NCBI GenBank assembly: GCA_965153455.1
Contig: OZ234495.1
Coordinates: 17,852,875 to 17,916,874, forward strand
Direction of reading: 5' to 3'
Length of the DNA: 64,000 nucleotides
Source of the DNA: Sphagnum compactum
Taxonomy: Eukaryota > Bryophyta > Sphagnopsida > Sphagnales
The position numbers and the translations under genes are program-made. The notes under the pieces are model-generated. The model ran no database searches. It was not told the DNA's origin and was given only the letters and a program-made list of their open reading frames with translations. Of this stretch, positions 34,201 to 47,370 are shown in pieces (position 1 is the stretch's first letter; each line of letters begins with the position of its first letter).

Positions 34201-35779
34201 AGTTTAAAAGAATGCAGGATGTTCATGAAAAAAAGTTATGGTGAGGAGAATGTTCACATTTGAGGCTCAAAGCTCAAAAGAGAGCAGATCCACCACAACC
34301 TAGAGATCTATCTTGTTACACACAATGTCATTAGTAGTTGTATGAAGTACATTCAATCGCACTGTATTATTGCTACTAAATTATCCTACTAGATTCAATT
34401 TTAGTCCCAAGCAAATGCAAATGTTTGTCAAGTTTGTGTCAATGTCTATCAATGTCTATCAAAATTGTTTATTCCTCCCATCATGACGTGGTAGTAATGT
34501 TTGATGTTAGGTTGACATGTAAAACCCAATGTAGGCGTTGGTGCTACATTGCCCAAATTTATTGATTTTGAAAACCAAGTTCATAACTTTTGTAAGCCCT
34601 ATTATCACTTGGACCATGCCTTGTTGGGTTTAGTTTAATTTCGAGTCCCAAAGCTTGAAATATTCCAACTATTCATGTTGTGTTCAAGCTTTTTTTTTCT
34701 TTAATCAAAAGATTGGCCTCATGCATACGGTTCATAGAGTAAACCAATGTTACATTGCCCTTTTTAGTTACAACAAGGTTTTTATGAATTAATTTTTTTT
34801 TCTTTTTGACCCTTGTCCTCTTGACATCGTGTCAAGATTGAGCAAAAGGACTATCTATAGCTTGGTATGTATATTTGTTTGTAGTTTGTTGTGTGTTTTT
34901 GTCTACAATCAACAATGAATTATTTGTTGTGCATTGTGGTAAGGGAATGTTTTCAACTCTTCTTGGAGTGTGCACTAGTTGTTTGGCTTGTCCTAAAGTT
35001 GGATTTGATCAAGGTTGTCCATCAATCAATGTCCATCCACTCTTGCATGTGGACTTGGAAATGTGAATTGAATTATTGGGTTCTATTGAGTTATAGCTAT
35101 CATAATGGTTTTGAATCACATTGTGGGGGAAGCAAAATTCACTAATGTGCTTTCCTTTGAAATGTGGAAATTGGGAAGCATTGGTCAACTATTCCCTTCA
35201 TGAAATGTTTTTACATAATGTAATGTTGGATCACAAACTACACAGGGAAATGCAGTTCTTTCCAAAAACAATTCATTATTCAGTTTTTTGTTGAACTCAA
35301 AGTCTTCACATGATGCAAAATTAGGGTGTGGTAGATAGTATACATCATTTTTTAAATCCGTTAAATCACTTGAATGTGAGGGATTGAAAGAGCATGAACA
35401 TGTCAATTAGCTCAAAGTACATTCTATTGAAATTTCTTGGCCATCCTTGCATAATCTTGTCTTCTATAGATACCTTCTAATAATTTTCATTATGTCTTAT
35501 AACACTCAAATGATTATGTATTTTCTTGAAGTCTCCATCCATACATCCCCATTTGTTTTTGTAGGTTGGCCTATTAGGGTGATGATCAAAATGACCATTG
35601 GCCATTACTACTTCAAAGATGCATTTTCATTTTGTAACTACCATCTCCATATTGTTTTTTGAATCAACAAACTTCCAAACTAGCCTCATATTCAACTTTC
35701 TTTGCATTTATGAACATTAAGACTTTTGAATTCCTCCAATTTATTTGTTTGGGTTTTTTTTTATTTGAATTATCCACTA
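34201..35779. other. AT-rich spacer, no gene found
   Basis: Short ORFs at 34875-35145 (+) and 35185-35406 (-) have no family features. Confidence 0.5.
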
Positions 35780-36015
35780 GGTTTAGCCAATAGTTTAAGT
35801 CATTAACTTTAACTATTAGGTTTAGTCATTACTTTAAATCATTGAATTTAACCATTAGGTTTAACCAATAGATTAAGTCATTGAGTTTAACCATTAGATT
35901 TAGCAATTATTTTAAATCATTGAGTTTAGCCATTAAGTTTAGCTATTATTTTAAATTTTCAAAAGTTTAACCATTAGGTTTAACCATTATTTTAAATCAA
36001 TAAGTTAGTCACTAT
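35780..36015. repeat. 39-bp tandem repeat, about six copies
   Basis: Copies start at 35780, 35819, 35858 and 35897 (exact 39-bp spacing), then with small indels to about 36015. The unit is GGTTTAGCCAATAGTTTAAG, TCATTGAGTTTAACCATTA with substitutions. Confidence 0.9.
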
Positions 36016-36048
36016 TTGTCACCTAGGTTTAGCTATTATGTTTAATGA

Positions 36049-36097
36049 TGTGAAATGAACATGTGAAATGAACATGTGAAATGAACATGTGAAATAA
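36049..36097. repeat. 13-bp tandem repeat
   Basis: ATGTGAAATGAAC repeated three and a half times without change, directly right of the 39-bp array. Confidence 0.9.
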
Positions 36098-36119
36098 AAA
36101 ACTTGACATAAGTTGAACA

Positions 36120-36370
36120 CATGTGATGGTGTAGTCCATTGGTAAGGACTTGATTTATCATTGGGAAGGTTTAGTGTTCAATTATTTAATCGTACAAACT
36201 ATGTGCATGTTGAAAAGGCTAGGGTAAGTTGATTATGCTAAAGTAGTTAAATTAGGTTAAGTTAGGTTTGGTAGGTACGTTAGGTAGGCTAAGTTGACAC
36301 CTACCTACATAAGTACCTTTTTCAACCTATCTAAAACTATTTAATACCTACTTATCTACCTATCTATTAA
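36120..36370 (+). mobile_element. Weak tRNA-like SINE candidate
   Basis: TAGTCCATTGG (about 36132) fits the pol III A-box TRGYNNANNGG exactly. About 35-40 bases on, GTGTTCAATTA is a poor B box. Downstream GTTAGGTTTGGTAGGTACGT text resembles the region next to the candidate at 20745-21000. Confidence 0.3.
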
Positions 36371-37636
36371 TTTTTAAAATAATAATCTAAAAAATGATTT
36401 TAATTTAAGGATAAAATTGACTCAGTCAAATGATTCACTATTCACCAATCACACAGTCAGTCATTTTGTTAATCACTTCGCTAAACAAAATGACAAGGTC
36501 TAATTTGACTGCCCAGTCGTGCTGGACATGTACAAAAACAACTTGTCCAATTGACAAGGTGGGTTTTTTATGCTTGTCATTTTTGAATTTTTTTAATTAA
36601 AAAATCTAGTTGAAAAAACCATGAATTGTAATAGTGACGAGAACAAACATCTGGATCTACAAGTAAAAAATGAAGGAAAAAAAAATTAGAATCGGGTGTG
36701 GGGGAGGAGAGAGGAGAAAGAAGAGGAAGGGGGTGGCAAGTTTTGAAGTGGTGCCATATGGGAGATCAGCAAGTTAGTGGGGTTTTAACAAACCATTAAG
36801 GTCTGATCACCAAACATCATTTTGTCCTTTTTAGGGTTTCGATTTGGACCCCTAAATACAAGCGCACGATTTTTTCAACATGGGTGATCAATTTGTTCAT
36901 GTTAATGTTTGATAATAAACAAGATTTGTGATAAATGTCAATGCAACAATGTTTGTTGAGAGGATATGCAATGTTTGAACATAGGTAGGCCTAATGTTTG
37001 ATGACTTTTTCTTTTTTTTTTAAAGCGACCAGGCTGAAACCTTTTAGAGCCCATAACTTTTGTGTCTAATGTGTTTAAACCTAATGTGTTTAAACCCAGA
37101 CCTCCTTTACATTCCATCTTTGGACCTCAGAGGCTACCAAGGTCGCATGAGATCGCCAAGTTCCTCTGTGTTTTTAAGTGTACTATGACCGGCCTCTCTA
37201 CCCTAATTAGTATGGAATTGCCATGGTACAATGGTATATGACTACATCATGATAAAGATATACCACCAATACATGAAGATAAAAGATATATGAATAAACT
37301 TATAGAAAGATATAGGAATATACGAAGATAAAGATATACGAGTATACGAATAAGTGGAGAAAAAGATGTACGAAGATACGGAGATGCAGATACGAGGATG
37401 GTATGTCTACAAAGATCTAGTATGAAAGAGAGAGTGTGTGTATTTTCCGGCTTTGTGCGTGCCTGCCTGGTGTCTTGCGCTTTGCTTTTGTACAGAATCG
37501 AGGAACAAGTTCACGATCGTCTCTCTCAAATCTCCACGTCTTTAACACACGCATGTGTCTTCTTCTTGTTCTTCTTCTTGTTACATAGGAGAAAAATTGC
37601 TTGTTTTTTGGAGCAGCAGAAGTTGTGGAAGAGAAG
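36371..37636. other. Upstream region of the TRAX gene
   Basis: AT-rich DNA, then a simple GATA/TACGA-rich stretch (37240-37400), then a pyrimidine-rich 5' leader (TTCTTCTTGTTCTTCTTCTT near 37560). No other gene found. Confidence 0.5.
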
Positions 37637-39955
37637 ATGGAGGAGCAATTGTTTGGGACGAGTGTCCGAATCACAACCGGAAACAACAACAACAACAACA
37701 GTGGAACTGTGTCAAAGAGGGAGAGTGTTTATTGTCAGCAGTTTCAACAATACGCGCACCAGCTTGATGCTGTGGTACTCTTTTTTTGTTTTCTTTTTTG
37801 CTTTCCTTCAACCGTAAAATAAATTCTGAGAGTGTTTAGTTACTGTCCTACGGCAGTTTCAACAGTATGCGCAACAGCTTGATTGATGCTGTGGTATTTT
37901 GTTTTTGCAACCATCAAATTCTTAGTCAATCCGTGCTATGTAAACCTTGGATTCTATTGTTCAGCTCTGGAGTAGCTCCTTTGATTGTCGGAGGATTGTT
38001 GCAATGTCGATGCAATGTTTGATGGCAAAGCAATGGGAAAGAAACCCTAGGCTTCTGATATTGTATGATTGCTAGCTGCTTGTTTTGTTCTTTCTGTCGC
38101 CCTTACACTGTGTCGCGAACATCAGTTTCTGTACACTAAACATTGCGCCTGTTATAGGACAATTGGTTTTTGAGGATTGTACTGTTGAGGCAAGCAGCTG
38201 AAAAAACTGGCTTGTATCACAATTTGTGAAAAGTTTTTAAGGCCATCAAAAGAGTAAAGGTTTGGAGATGTGATGATCCAAAAATTCTGGATATTGCATG
38301 TTTCTTTGTTGTTGTAAAGTTGCAAATTCCTGTGATGTTGTGAGGGGTAAATGATTGCTGAAATGCAATGATGGATGTGAGCACTCATGCAGAGTTCACT
38401 CCATGCATGTTGAGATAATTTCTTGCTGCTCACAGTAAGAAAATTTCTCAGATGATGCTTGTCACCACAGGCGTGCTTGTAAGATAGGTTATGAGGAGAT
38501 GCTTGAACTGTATTCTCTTTTGTTTTTTTGAGCTCAAAATTATGCTCTATGAATCCAAGAACATTGTATACATGTTGATGGTACTCACAAAACTATCTCA
38601 GAGATGCAAAGTTCTTTACTTTCTCTTGTATTTCACACAGAATGAGAAACGGGAGAGAATTGTGAAGGCAAGCCGTGATGTGACAACAAGCAGCAAGAAA
38701 GTGATCTTCCAGATACATAGGTTGTCACTCACTCCACTCTTGGGAAGACATTTAAAAGCAAGTAGGATGATGTTTCCATATCTCTCATCTTTCCTCCATT
38801 GCAAATCAAGATGGAGCTGATTGTGATATGATTCCAGGCTCGTAAGTGACTAGTGTGTTGTCAAGCTTTTTTAACAAAAACAGTGTCAGTTGGAACAGGA
38901 TAAATAGAACAAACAGAGGAGCTGCATTGGAGCAAGCAGAAAGGGATCTGCATGCAGTCCAGAGCATTCACGTCCGACGAGTTGCACAGGAGCTGAAGGC
39001 CAATGAAACATGGAAGTATAAAAGAGCTTTTTCCCCTGGGGTAGGTTTCTTTGAGTGATTCTGATCTGCATCCGACCACTTGTTCTTCTGTGGAGAGATG
39101 AAATGAGCACTTCAGGTTTGCTATTGAAAGTGGACACAGCTCAAGTCAGAAGAGTTTGTGGTGATTTTGCACCTGGTGGTGATAACAGATGCAAGAGTTT
39201 GTAGAAGCAGCCACCACATTGGAGTTCTGCAAGACTGGAAAGCTGTTGACACTACAGCAACTCAATGCCAGCCTGTCCCACTTGAAGGATGTCTCTGATG
39301 CTCCTTTCAGCATTAGCACTGGTGACTATCTTCTCGGGGTGAGTCTTACCACATATTTTATTTGAAACTCCTTGCATTTATTGTTGTTGTGGGAATTCAA
39401 GCAGCAGCAAACATATTAAAAACCTGAAGAGAGCGAAAGAGGGATCAAGAGAGAAGCATCTCATGCATTCTTTTGCTTAATTGCCTGATGCATCATGGTG
39501 GGAACAGGTTGCAGATCTGACTGGGGAGCTATTGCGGTTAGCAATCAGTGGAGTAGCTGCTGGGCAGCGTGAGGCAGCAATTGCAGTCTGTGGCTTTGTG
39601 CAAGCTCTCTATAAGGGGTTCAGTCAGTTACCCAACACAGTGGACATCCGTGGCATGCCCAAGAAGATGGACCTTATGCTGCAGAGTTTGATCAAGATTG
39701 AGAATAGTAAGGATTTCAAGTTTTGGACAAACCTTGCAAGAGTAAACAAACTTAATAGTGTTGATGTTGGAGCAGACTTGATAAGTGTGTTCATTTTTCT
39801 GCTGTTTGAGCATTTGTTCAATGCGTTTAATAATATAGCTTTTTGTTATGGCTACAGCGTGCTATGCAGTACATGTGAGAGGCTTGGAATATCCAGAGGA
39901 CATGATTGTTAATGCTCTGGAGCGTGAAGAGATTGACTTAGATCAAGAGGCCTAG
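37637..39955 (+). CDS. Translin-associated factor X (TRAX) homologue
   Basis: Six exons, 37637-37774, 38641-38720, 38899-39040, 39189-39338, 39508-39706 and 39858-39955, total 807 nt and 268 aa. Conserved blocks: FQQYAHQLDAV, KRERIVKASRDVTTSSKKVI, VRRVAQELKANETWKYKRAFSPG, MQEFVEAATTLEFCKTGKLL, DYLLGVADLTGELLRLAI, MDLMLQSLIKIEN and CYAVHVRGLEYP. TRAX joins translin in the C3PO complex, an RNase that helps clear nicked passenger strands and tRNA 5' leaders. The catalytic Glu pair in Q-E-x-V-E is present here as MQEFVEA, and the DLTGEL helix is intact. An upstream in-frame ATG at 37601 would add 12 residues; 37637 is preferred because the 12 residues look like leader. Residues 17-22 are a short Asn run. 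No translin gene is in the window. Confidence 0.92.
37829..37900 (+). repeat. Partial copy of TRAX exon 1 end inside intron 1
   Basis: GAGAGTGTTTA, then GCAGTTTCAACAGTATGCGC, AACAGCTTGATT and GATGCTGTGGTA repeat the end of exon 1 (37719-37777) including the donor. The copy has a GATT insertion that shifts the frame. Offset is about 115 bp. Confidence 0.85.
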
Positions 39956-41583
39956 AGTCCAATAGAAGGATACCCAAGTGACCAACACAAATTCAACATT
40001 CCCAAATCTTTCCCTATCATTGTTCATGGCTTCAAACTTCAGAGGAAAGGTATGGATCTTAATATGGGTTTCCTGCACCTCACCATCCAATTTGCACCCT
40101 CTAGGACAATTGTAACTGTATGTTCCATCCATTGACTCTAGATCAGATAGGGAGGCTTTTCAACTTACATAGTTGCAGTTGGAAGTAAGCACTCTACCTT
40201 TATGCAGGTCCAAGTTTCCAATGCCTCCATATTGGTTCGGAGTTGAAAGTGCAGAGATTGTATCAAAACAGTAAACCCTAAACCCTAAACAGTATTCCAA
40301 CCCATAGGACAATGGTTGTACTGGACAAATGAGTTTTCTTTCATGTAAAGATCCATTAAGTTCCAAAAAACCTCAAAGTTGTTCCCAGGTATTTTTCATT
40401 ATCAAGTCAATGACCCAATTGGACAGGGACTCATGATGGCCACCTTGTAAATTGCTGTATGTTCAATCCAGTGTTGTGTGGGTATTTGATTTTTGTTAAT
40501 AATTCCTGTTTCTAGTCGTTTGAAATTTTGAAATCAAAGAATTGCCATTCCCTTGTTTTTCATGATTGAACAACAGAATTAAGGAACCACCAGTTCTTGT
40601 TATTTAAAAAACTCAAAGAACCGGCAGTTTTCCATGAAAGAACTGGCAATGGTCTGTGGGTTTCTGGGCAGCTCTTTCATTAAATTTTATTTTTGTAGGA
40701 ATGGTGGCTATGTACTAGGGAGTGGGCTGGGCAAGCCTATGGATACCCTAGGAGCAGGAATCGGTCCTATCCAGCTTGCTATCTGGCATTGAAGGCAGGT
40801 ATTTGGTCCCAAAGTCCCAAAGTTCTTTTTTATCGCATCATGTGTTTTATGTCCCAAACAACCTAAATTAGGAGCAATGTCCAAACGCAGCAGTATTATA
40901 GTAGGTTTAAATAACTTGGGGAAAAATGCAATTGAAAAATCAGTTGCCAGCCCACTAGAATCCATCTAATCCAATTCTACCACATAAAACAACTTGAATT
41001 TCAAGTGAATAAGGTATGTATACTATTTTAGTAATTGGGTTACTTAGTTCACACACCCTAACTCTTAGCCTTAGCCTATGAAACTGAATATTGTTCCTCT
41101 TAATTTCCTTTATTTAGTCATATTCATGTGATTAAAGACTTTCATTTGATTAAGGGCTTTCATGAAGAAAACACATCCTATTCTCCATTTCAATTTCCAA
41201 TTGTTGAGCCAATCTGCAACCTTAATTTTAAGAGTTTTAAATTATTTAAATCGATTTCCCATTTTTGTTGCCAAAGTTTATGTTATAGTTATTCGTGTTC
41301 TTCATGTGTTTTCAATGATGCAAATTGAATGCACCACATTGTGTACCAGGATGATAGTTGGTTTGAAATCTTGCTAAAATAGTTTCCAAGCAAATCCACT
41401 CGCGTTTTTCTATGTCTGAAACACTACTAGCAAATTTGAACATGTGCTATTGGTCTTTTTGAATCATTTCACATTAAATTCATAAGACTTTAGATGGTTT
41501 AATATTCTTCAAAGTATTTCTACTACTTGTAGAAAAACTGAATTGGCCTTGAACACGGGTAACCAAAGAAAAGAAAATAATAG
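39956..41583. other. 3' flank of TRAX and spacer, no gene found
   Basis: Contains a short telomere-like run (TAAACCCTAAACCCTAAAC, 40272-40290) and a block near 40575-40690 (TTCCATGAAAGAACTGGCAA, TTTCTGGGCAG) resembling 5925-5980. No coding signal. Confidence 0.5.
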
Positions 41584-41671
41584 TAATTTCAATGTTGATG
41601 GGGCTACGTGCACTACAGGGTCGGGTGGAGGCACCAACCATACTTGCATAGTCCCATCAACATTGGAATTA
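41584..41671 (+). ncRNA. Near-perfect 25-bp hairpin, miRNA-precursor-like
   Basis: Left arm 41584-41608 (TAATTTCAATGTTGATGGGG, then CTACG) pairs with right arm 41647-41671 (CATAGTCCCATCAACATTGG, then AATTA) around a 38-base loop. On the plus strand only one C-A mismatch and two G-U wobbles interrupt 25 pairs; the minus strand would have two more mismatches. Arm length, loop length and single-strand bias resemble a plant miRNA foldback. No match to a known miRNA is claimed, and expression is unknown. Confidence 0.45.
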
Positions 41672-44600
41672 TAGGCCCAACTTTTGTGTTGCTCATGGTT
41701 TGGGTAGTTGAAAGGTGAACCTTAGGAAGGAACAATCCTCCTTCTAAACCTACTATTTGGCAATATGGTGTCAAACTATTCTTAGATATATTATTGGTAA
41801 TTATTGATTCTTGTCATCGATTGATGATAAAAGTTATTTTGGTTTTTTTCACTTGTCATTTTTTTTTTAAATTGTGTTCGTGAACATGTCCAAACTTTAG
41901 ATTACTAATAATTTTGGGATGTCCTTCATATTTCATCGTTAATCATTTTGGCCTTCAAGATGTGAAATTTAAAAAGACTTTGTGTAAAAGCAACCTAGCT
42001 TTTTAGAATTTGCAACCATATTCCCCTTTCAATCAATTAGGTTAGGCTAAGAATGGTGACAAACAATTGTAGGAACAAAATATTCGTGTAGTTAATGAAT
42101 CAACTCAACATGCATGGAGGGGTTTTTCTTTTAGGGGTGAATTTTGGGTGCATAGGATATGGAAAAGAGGTTATCAATTATGGTTGTTCCTCGCATGTCC
42201 TTTACACACAACAATAGTTGCAACCTAGTAAAAAAAGGCATGTTTTTATCCCATAGGTTTTGATCAAAGTTGAACTTTAATGTATATAAGTTATGAAGGG
42301 GGAACTAAAAGGAAACACCTTTGTTCTTTTTATTTTGAGAGGGTGTGTTTTAATTTTTATGGGAAAATCAAAGCGGCTCCTCCATATAAAATATTATTAA
42401 AAAATTAATTATGAGCACAACCTTCAAATAATTAATTGAAATGATGAATAGTTAGTAACATTGTTTGGAAGGGGTATTAGCCAATGCTAGGAATGGCAAC
42501 ATATAATTTTAACATCACTACGTTCATGCAACCAATGGAAAGGCTTGATGTATGCATTAAAAAAGGTTTAAAACTTCTTTTTTTGGGTTTTGGGGAAAAG
42601 GAATTAACCTTATTCATATTAAACCATCAATAACAAATAAACCTTTCTTAAGAAATTAATGTCATGTAATAAAAACTTGATATGTGCTTACGTTAGATCT
42701 CAATTAAATTCAAATGGTTCAAGATCAAGTTTAATGAATAGATGACCAATTACCAAGACAAAACAACTAATGTGTGAGTTTAACCAAGTTGATAATAATA
42801 TATAGTAATTTGGTTATTTGTTATACATAATCAATACAAATCTGTTGACACTGTTAAAATAAAATGATGATTTTGATTAGAGATTGAAAAGTCATTTTGA
42901 TTGCCTAGAAAGCTTAAATATTAAACCAAATTTTACATTATAAATTCACATGGAATCATGCATGTTGTATTTTCAACCATCCAAAACAAAACAAAATTTC
43001 ACAAAGAATGATAACCTTAAATTTTGTAAGTAAGAAGCTAATGTAACCCTAAAAGGATTTAATCTTTTGTAATTACTCTAATGTAATTTGGCCCAACCTT
43101 TTGCGAATCAAACATTTTCAAAGTCAAAAACCTTTCAAATATTGTTAATATGTGAAGCATTTTGAACTAATATAGGATGTAATGTCAATTCCCATGTTTT
43201 TTAGAAATTTTAATAATAATAAAATCAATGAATAATTGTTTCAAGGATCATGGAATTTGTAATTGGGACAATCAACTTAAATTCAATTGGTTCACCTTTG
43301 CTCTTTAGGTGTTGATAATGAATATTTGATGCCATAATGACCAAATGAAGCCATAATATTTTTAACTTTATTTTTCATTTAAGCATATTTCCATTTCAAG
43401 TCAAAATTTGATGAGAAAATATCTTTTCATTTTTTAGGTACATTGCATGTGAGATTTTTCCTTAATTTCAAAAAAATCCTTTTTTTTTACTATTTTCAAA
43501 CATTTCACCTCCAAACACTTGAATCAAAAGTTAAATCTTCAAAAACTTACATAAAACAACTTGAGTATCAATCCCCTTGAACTCAATCTAACATAAATTC
43601 TTATTTTTCTTAAAATTATTATGAATTATTTATAAATATGCATAAGTTAAAATAACCTTAATCAAACTTTAATGTTATGAACTTTGATTTCATTGAGTAT
43701 CATTACAACCCCATGAAAAATAACATTTAGTATATGCCCAAAATTATTGATTATGTAAACAACCATAATCAAATATTGTATTAATTTTTTATAAATGGCT
43801 ATCAAATTTTTACCTTAATTCCTACAAAAAATACACAAATTTTTCAACCACAAATTATAAAAATATGTTTATTCAATTACAAAAAATTTATCTCTCTCTC
43901 TCTTCAAATTTGAACTTGTGTTTTTTAACAAGCACTAAACAATTGTCGCAAGTTAAATGTGACATCAAGTTCAATGCAATTGCAAAATAGTGTCAAGCAA
44001 TATATATATATATATATATATAATATTGATCTTTGGATCATAAGGATGGAAATTAACTCATTTATCAACAAACCACCCCACTTGTTGTGAAAACATAATG
44101 GTGTGCATTTAATTTAACCCTTTTTTCATCAAAATGTTACACAATTATCAATTTTAATATTTAACATCTTATTGAATTTTTTTCCAAATAAAAAAATTAA
44201 AATTTGATTCTTAATTTGTTTTCATGGATGTACACATTTATATGTATATATTTCAAATGAAAATTTATTTGAACAAAAAAACACTTAAATTTTGTCATTT
44301 AATAATATTTCAATGATCATTCTTTAAAAAAACATTCATGCACATGATTTATGAATGCAAAATATTTTATGATTAACATAATAATAAACAAATGATATAT
44401 CTCCGATATCTTAACCTTGTGTTTGATTTTAAAATTATACTACAAATTTTTGAAGTATAATATATAATTTATTCACATATAATATTTATAAATCATATAT
44501 ATTTAATATTTAATATAATTTTAGTTTACAACATATTAGATAATGTTATGTAAGTCATAATTTTATGTTACACAAATGCCAACTTTAATATTTAATATTC

Positions 44601-46720
44601 TACGGATATTTAAATCCAAATGAAAAAACGAAAAAAAATTATTTATTTTTCAACGATGTACACACACACACATATCATAAATAGATATAATTTCTAGGTC
44701 ATTATATGATTCATGTTTAAATTTGTAAAATATCAATTTAGAATAACTTCATTTTGTGCTAACCAATAGTTCTTACCGCCCCTTCCCTTCCCTTGGTCTT
44801 CTATGTTGAATTATGAATATGTTTGGTGGCATCCCTTTAAGTTTTGAATTGGGCCAAAGTCTTGGGTTTTTTATTGTTTTTTATGGACAATCTCACCTTC
44901 TACTCCATCACTTCAAATCCCAAATTTTTACAAAGTGTGCCTTCCCACTAACAATCCTAGTTTTGCCATAGTTGATTGTTTTTTAGGACTATACCATTAC
45001 CTTCAACAAATAACATAAATATTATTCATTGGTTACTATCCACAAATTTAAAGAACAACTCCAACAACAATGCAATTTTTTGTCAAACAACCATTCCACT
45101 TATATCACAACTTATGATTATTCAAGAAAATTAAAATTCAACTTCCACAACCAAAGTGTTCTTGGAATGTGATCCCCATCATGGTCATCATGGTCATGTA
45201 TAATCGTGAATTCAACTACCAAACAAGGTAGATGGGTAAAACAAATAAAAGAAATAAACATTAAACATCAAAAGAGGGAAAGAGAAAGTTGTTGTCTAAA
45301 GGCAGTCCTACCATTGCCTTCAAACATCGTTTATAAAAAAAAGTCCTTAGATAGGTTAAGTGATTGAAACTTTATTAAAATATGAAACTATTTTGGTTAA
45401 TGAATTTTATTAGGGGATGAAAGTAAACAAAAAGATGATAAATAACATCTACCACTAGTAATTAAATAATTATTAAGATGCCCACTAAGCTAGTTAGGTT
45501 AGAAAATTTCTACCCTTAACAGGTGTAGCAAATTAATTCCACAAAAGTGGGCACGTAATTGGATAGCACTCAAAATCAATCAAGATTTATGTTTCTTTCC
45601 CATTCATGACCTAGCTAGGTATAATGTTGATTATTGATACCTATCATTGTTCTAGATCCATCATGACACAAAATCTTGAGTTTTTTTTGTATGATTAACA
45701 GGCTTTCAAATGATCAACAATTCTCCCTTCCAAAGGTATTTATTCAAGTGGCCACATTTTGAAATGCATCACATTGTGATTTTAAAATCATGTGAAAGCT
45801 CCAAATTCAAAATGGGTACCTATGAATTCATGGTAGATCATTGTTTGCATGATGTCCTGTGTGGGGTTAACATTAACAATTTTGTTATTCCTTCAAGGGT
45901 TGTGCAATTCAAATAAATAAAATTTTGTTATACACCCATTCAAAAATTGATAACCCTAACCTTCATTATTGCATATTTCATAAGCACAATCCAATTAGCA
46001 ATGCCCAAATGTGCATGGATCTTGGAACCTATGAAAATATTAATAATTAGTGTGTTATGGATGTAATTCAATTTCTTATTGGAAAACCTCAATCAACAAA
46101 ATCCTTCTGTAACACATGTGACTAACTTCTTGGATTAGTAGGTTTTTATGATTGTGATATAATTATGGTAGTAATATTTCCCTAAATAATGTTTCCCTAG
46201 TGTAATGCTTTTGCCATGTTGATGTGTTACCCTTAAACCTCAATAATCACCACTTTCTAAACATAATCACTTTTGCTAGCTAAGAGTGGTTAGAAGTCTA
46301 AATTGGAATAAAACCAACATAATGTTTTTATAAAAAACTATAAGAGCAATGTAAACTTGACACTTTTGATCAAATTCATTGAAGAGTACAACATAATTAT
46401 CATAACCTTCTAGAGATGTTTTTTGTTCCTTTTTACCGAATTTTATTAGCTTCAATAGGTTTTTATCTTTTTTTAAAAAAAATATTTTGGATACCTATCT
46501 AGTTACACAAGTTTTTAACTCATAAGCCTATTCAATTCACCATCTTTGTTCCATGTATGAATTGTGAAAGTTTAGTAAAGTTGATACAAAAAACATTAAG
46601 AAACACACAACAAGAATCTATAGAGACTATAATTTAAATATGACATAAAACTTCACATTTTCAAAATTCGTAAAATTTGGAATCTATGACTGATTTTAAT
46701 GAGAATTTCAACACACTAGT
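41672..46720. other. Long AT-rich intergenic region, no gene found
   Basis: Mostly A/T sequence. A (TA)n microsatellite lies at 44001-44022 and a CT-rich patch near 43890. ORFs are short and motif-free (45710-45916, for example). Confidence 0.55.
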
Positions 46721-46724
46721 GTGA

Positions 46725-46985
46725 ACCCGGTGCATAATGCACCCGTCGAGCTCCCCCCCGCCCGGTCCTTCCCATTGCCCACTCCGGTTCTTTACCTCGT
46801 CGACCTCCCCCCCGTCCTTCGCATTTTCCACTCCCGTTGATCCCCCCCCCCCCCCCCCAAGCATGGGGCTTTGGGTGGCAAGGCCAATGAAGCCCTTAAT
46901 GATTATTTGAACTCCGTGCCTAATGCATAGGGGGGGGGGGGTTGGGGAGGGGGATTTTTAATTTTTGATCTATTCCCACTGTGTC
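46725..46985. repeat. C-tract and G-tract low-complexity block
   Basis: CCCCCC runs at about 46747, 46807 and 46842-46858 (17 or more C), then a G run of about 10 at 46929 with GGGGAGGGGG after it. Both halves contain GTGC-TAATGCA words, and GGTGCATAATGCACC at about 46729 is a perfect dyad. Able to form G-quadruplex or i-motif structures; length of the long runs may be an assembly risk. Confidence 0.75.
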
Positions 46986-47049
46986 CTTTATATGTTTCCA
47001 ATGGCACCTCAATTAAAATTTCCAAATCATGCTTCTTTTTTGGGGGAGG

Positions 47050-47370
47050 GAAGCTTATTTAGGCTTCTATGTTGGCGGAGTGCCTCAATATGCTCCCTAG
47101 GTTCCCAACGTGTTCCCCAAGGGTGTTCCCAATAGCACCTTGCCGTAATCTCATATGTTTTGCCCAAAGTCCTCCCCTTCTCACCTATATAGGTGGGTCA
47201 AAGGGGGAGGCACTCCATCTTTCCATAAAATCTTCTATTTTGGGAGCCTCCATAGTTTCAACCTTTTTTTTGCTATGGGCCAATCGAGTTGTCTCATTGC
47301 CAAAAAAGAATGTTGGACTTGTGAGAGGTTAATAGGTACCCCAGTACTTAAGAAGGGGTATATTTGCCAA
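47050..47370 (+). repeat. LTR-like repeat with TATA box, copy 2
   Basis: Matches 18230-18590: GTTCCCAACGTGTTCCCC, CCAATAGCACCT, CACCTATATAGGTGGG (TATA-like), GGCACTCCATCTTTCCA, GCCTCCATAGTTTC and TATGGGCCAATC. Confidence 0.7.

Noticed and set aside
40272-40290. Telomeric repeat
   Set aside because: Only about two TTTAGGG units on the minus strand; too short for an interstitial telomere claim.
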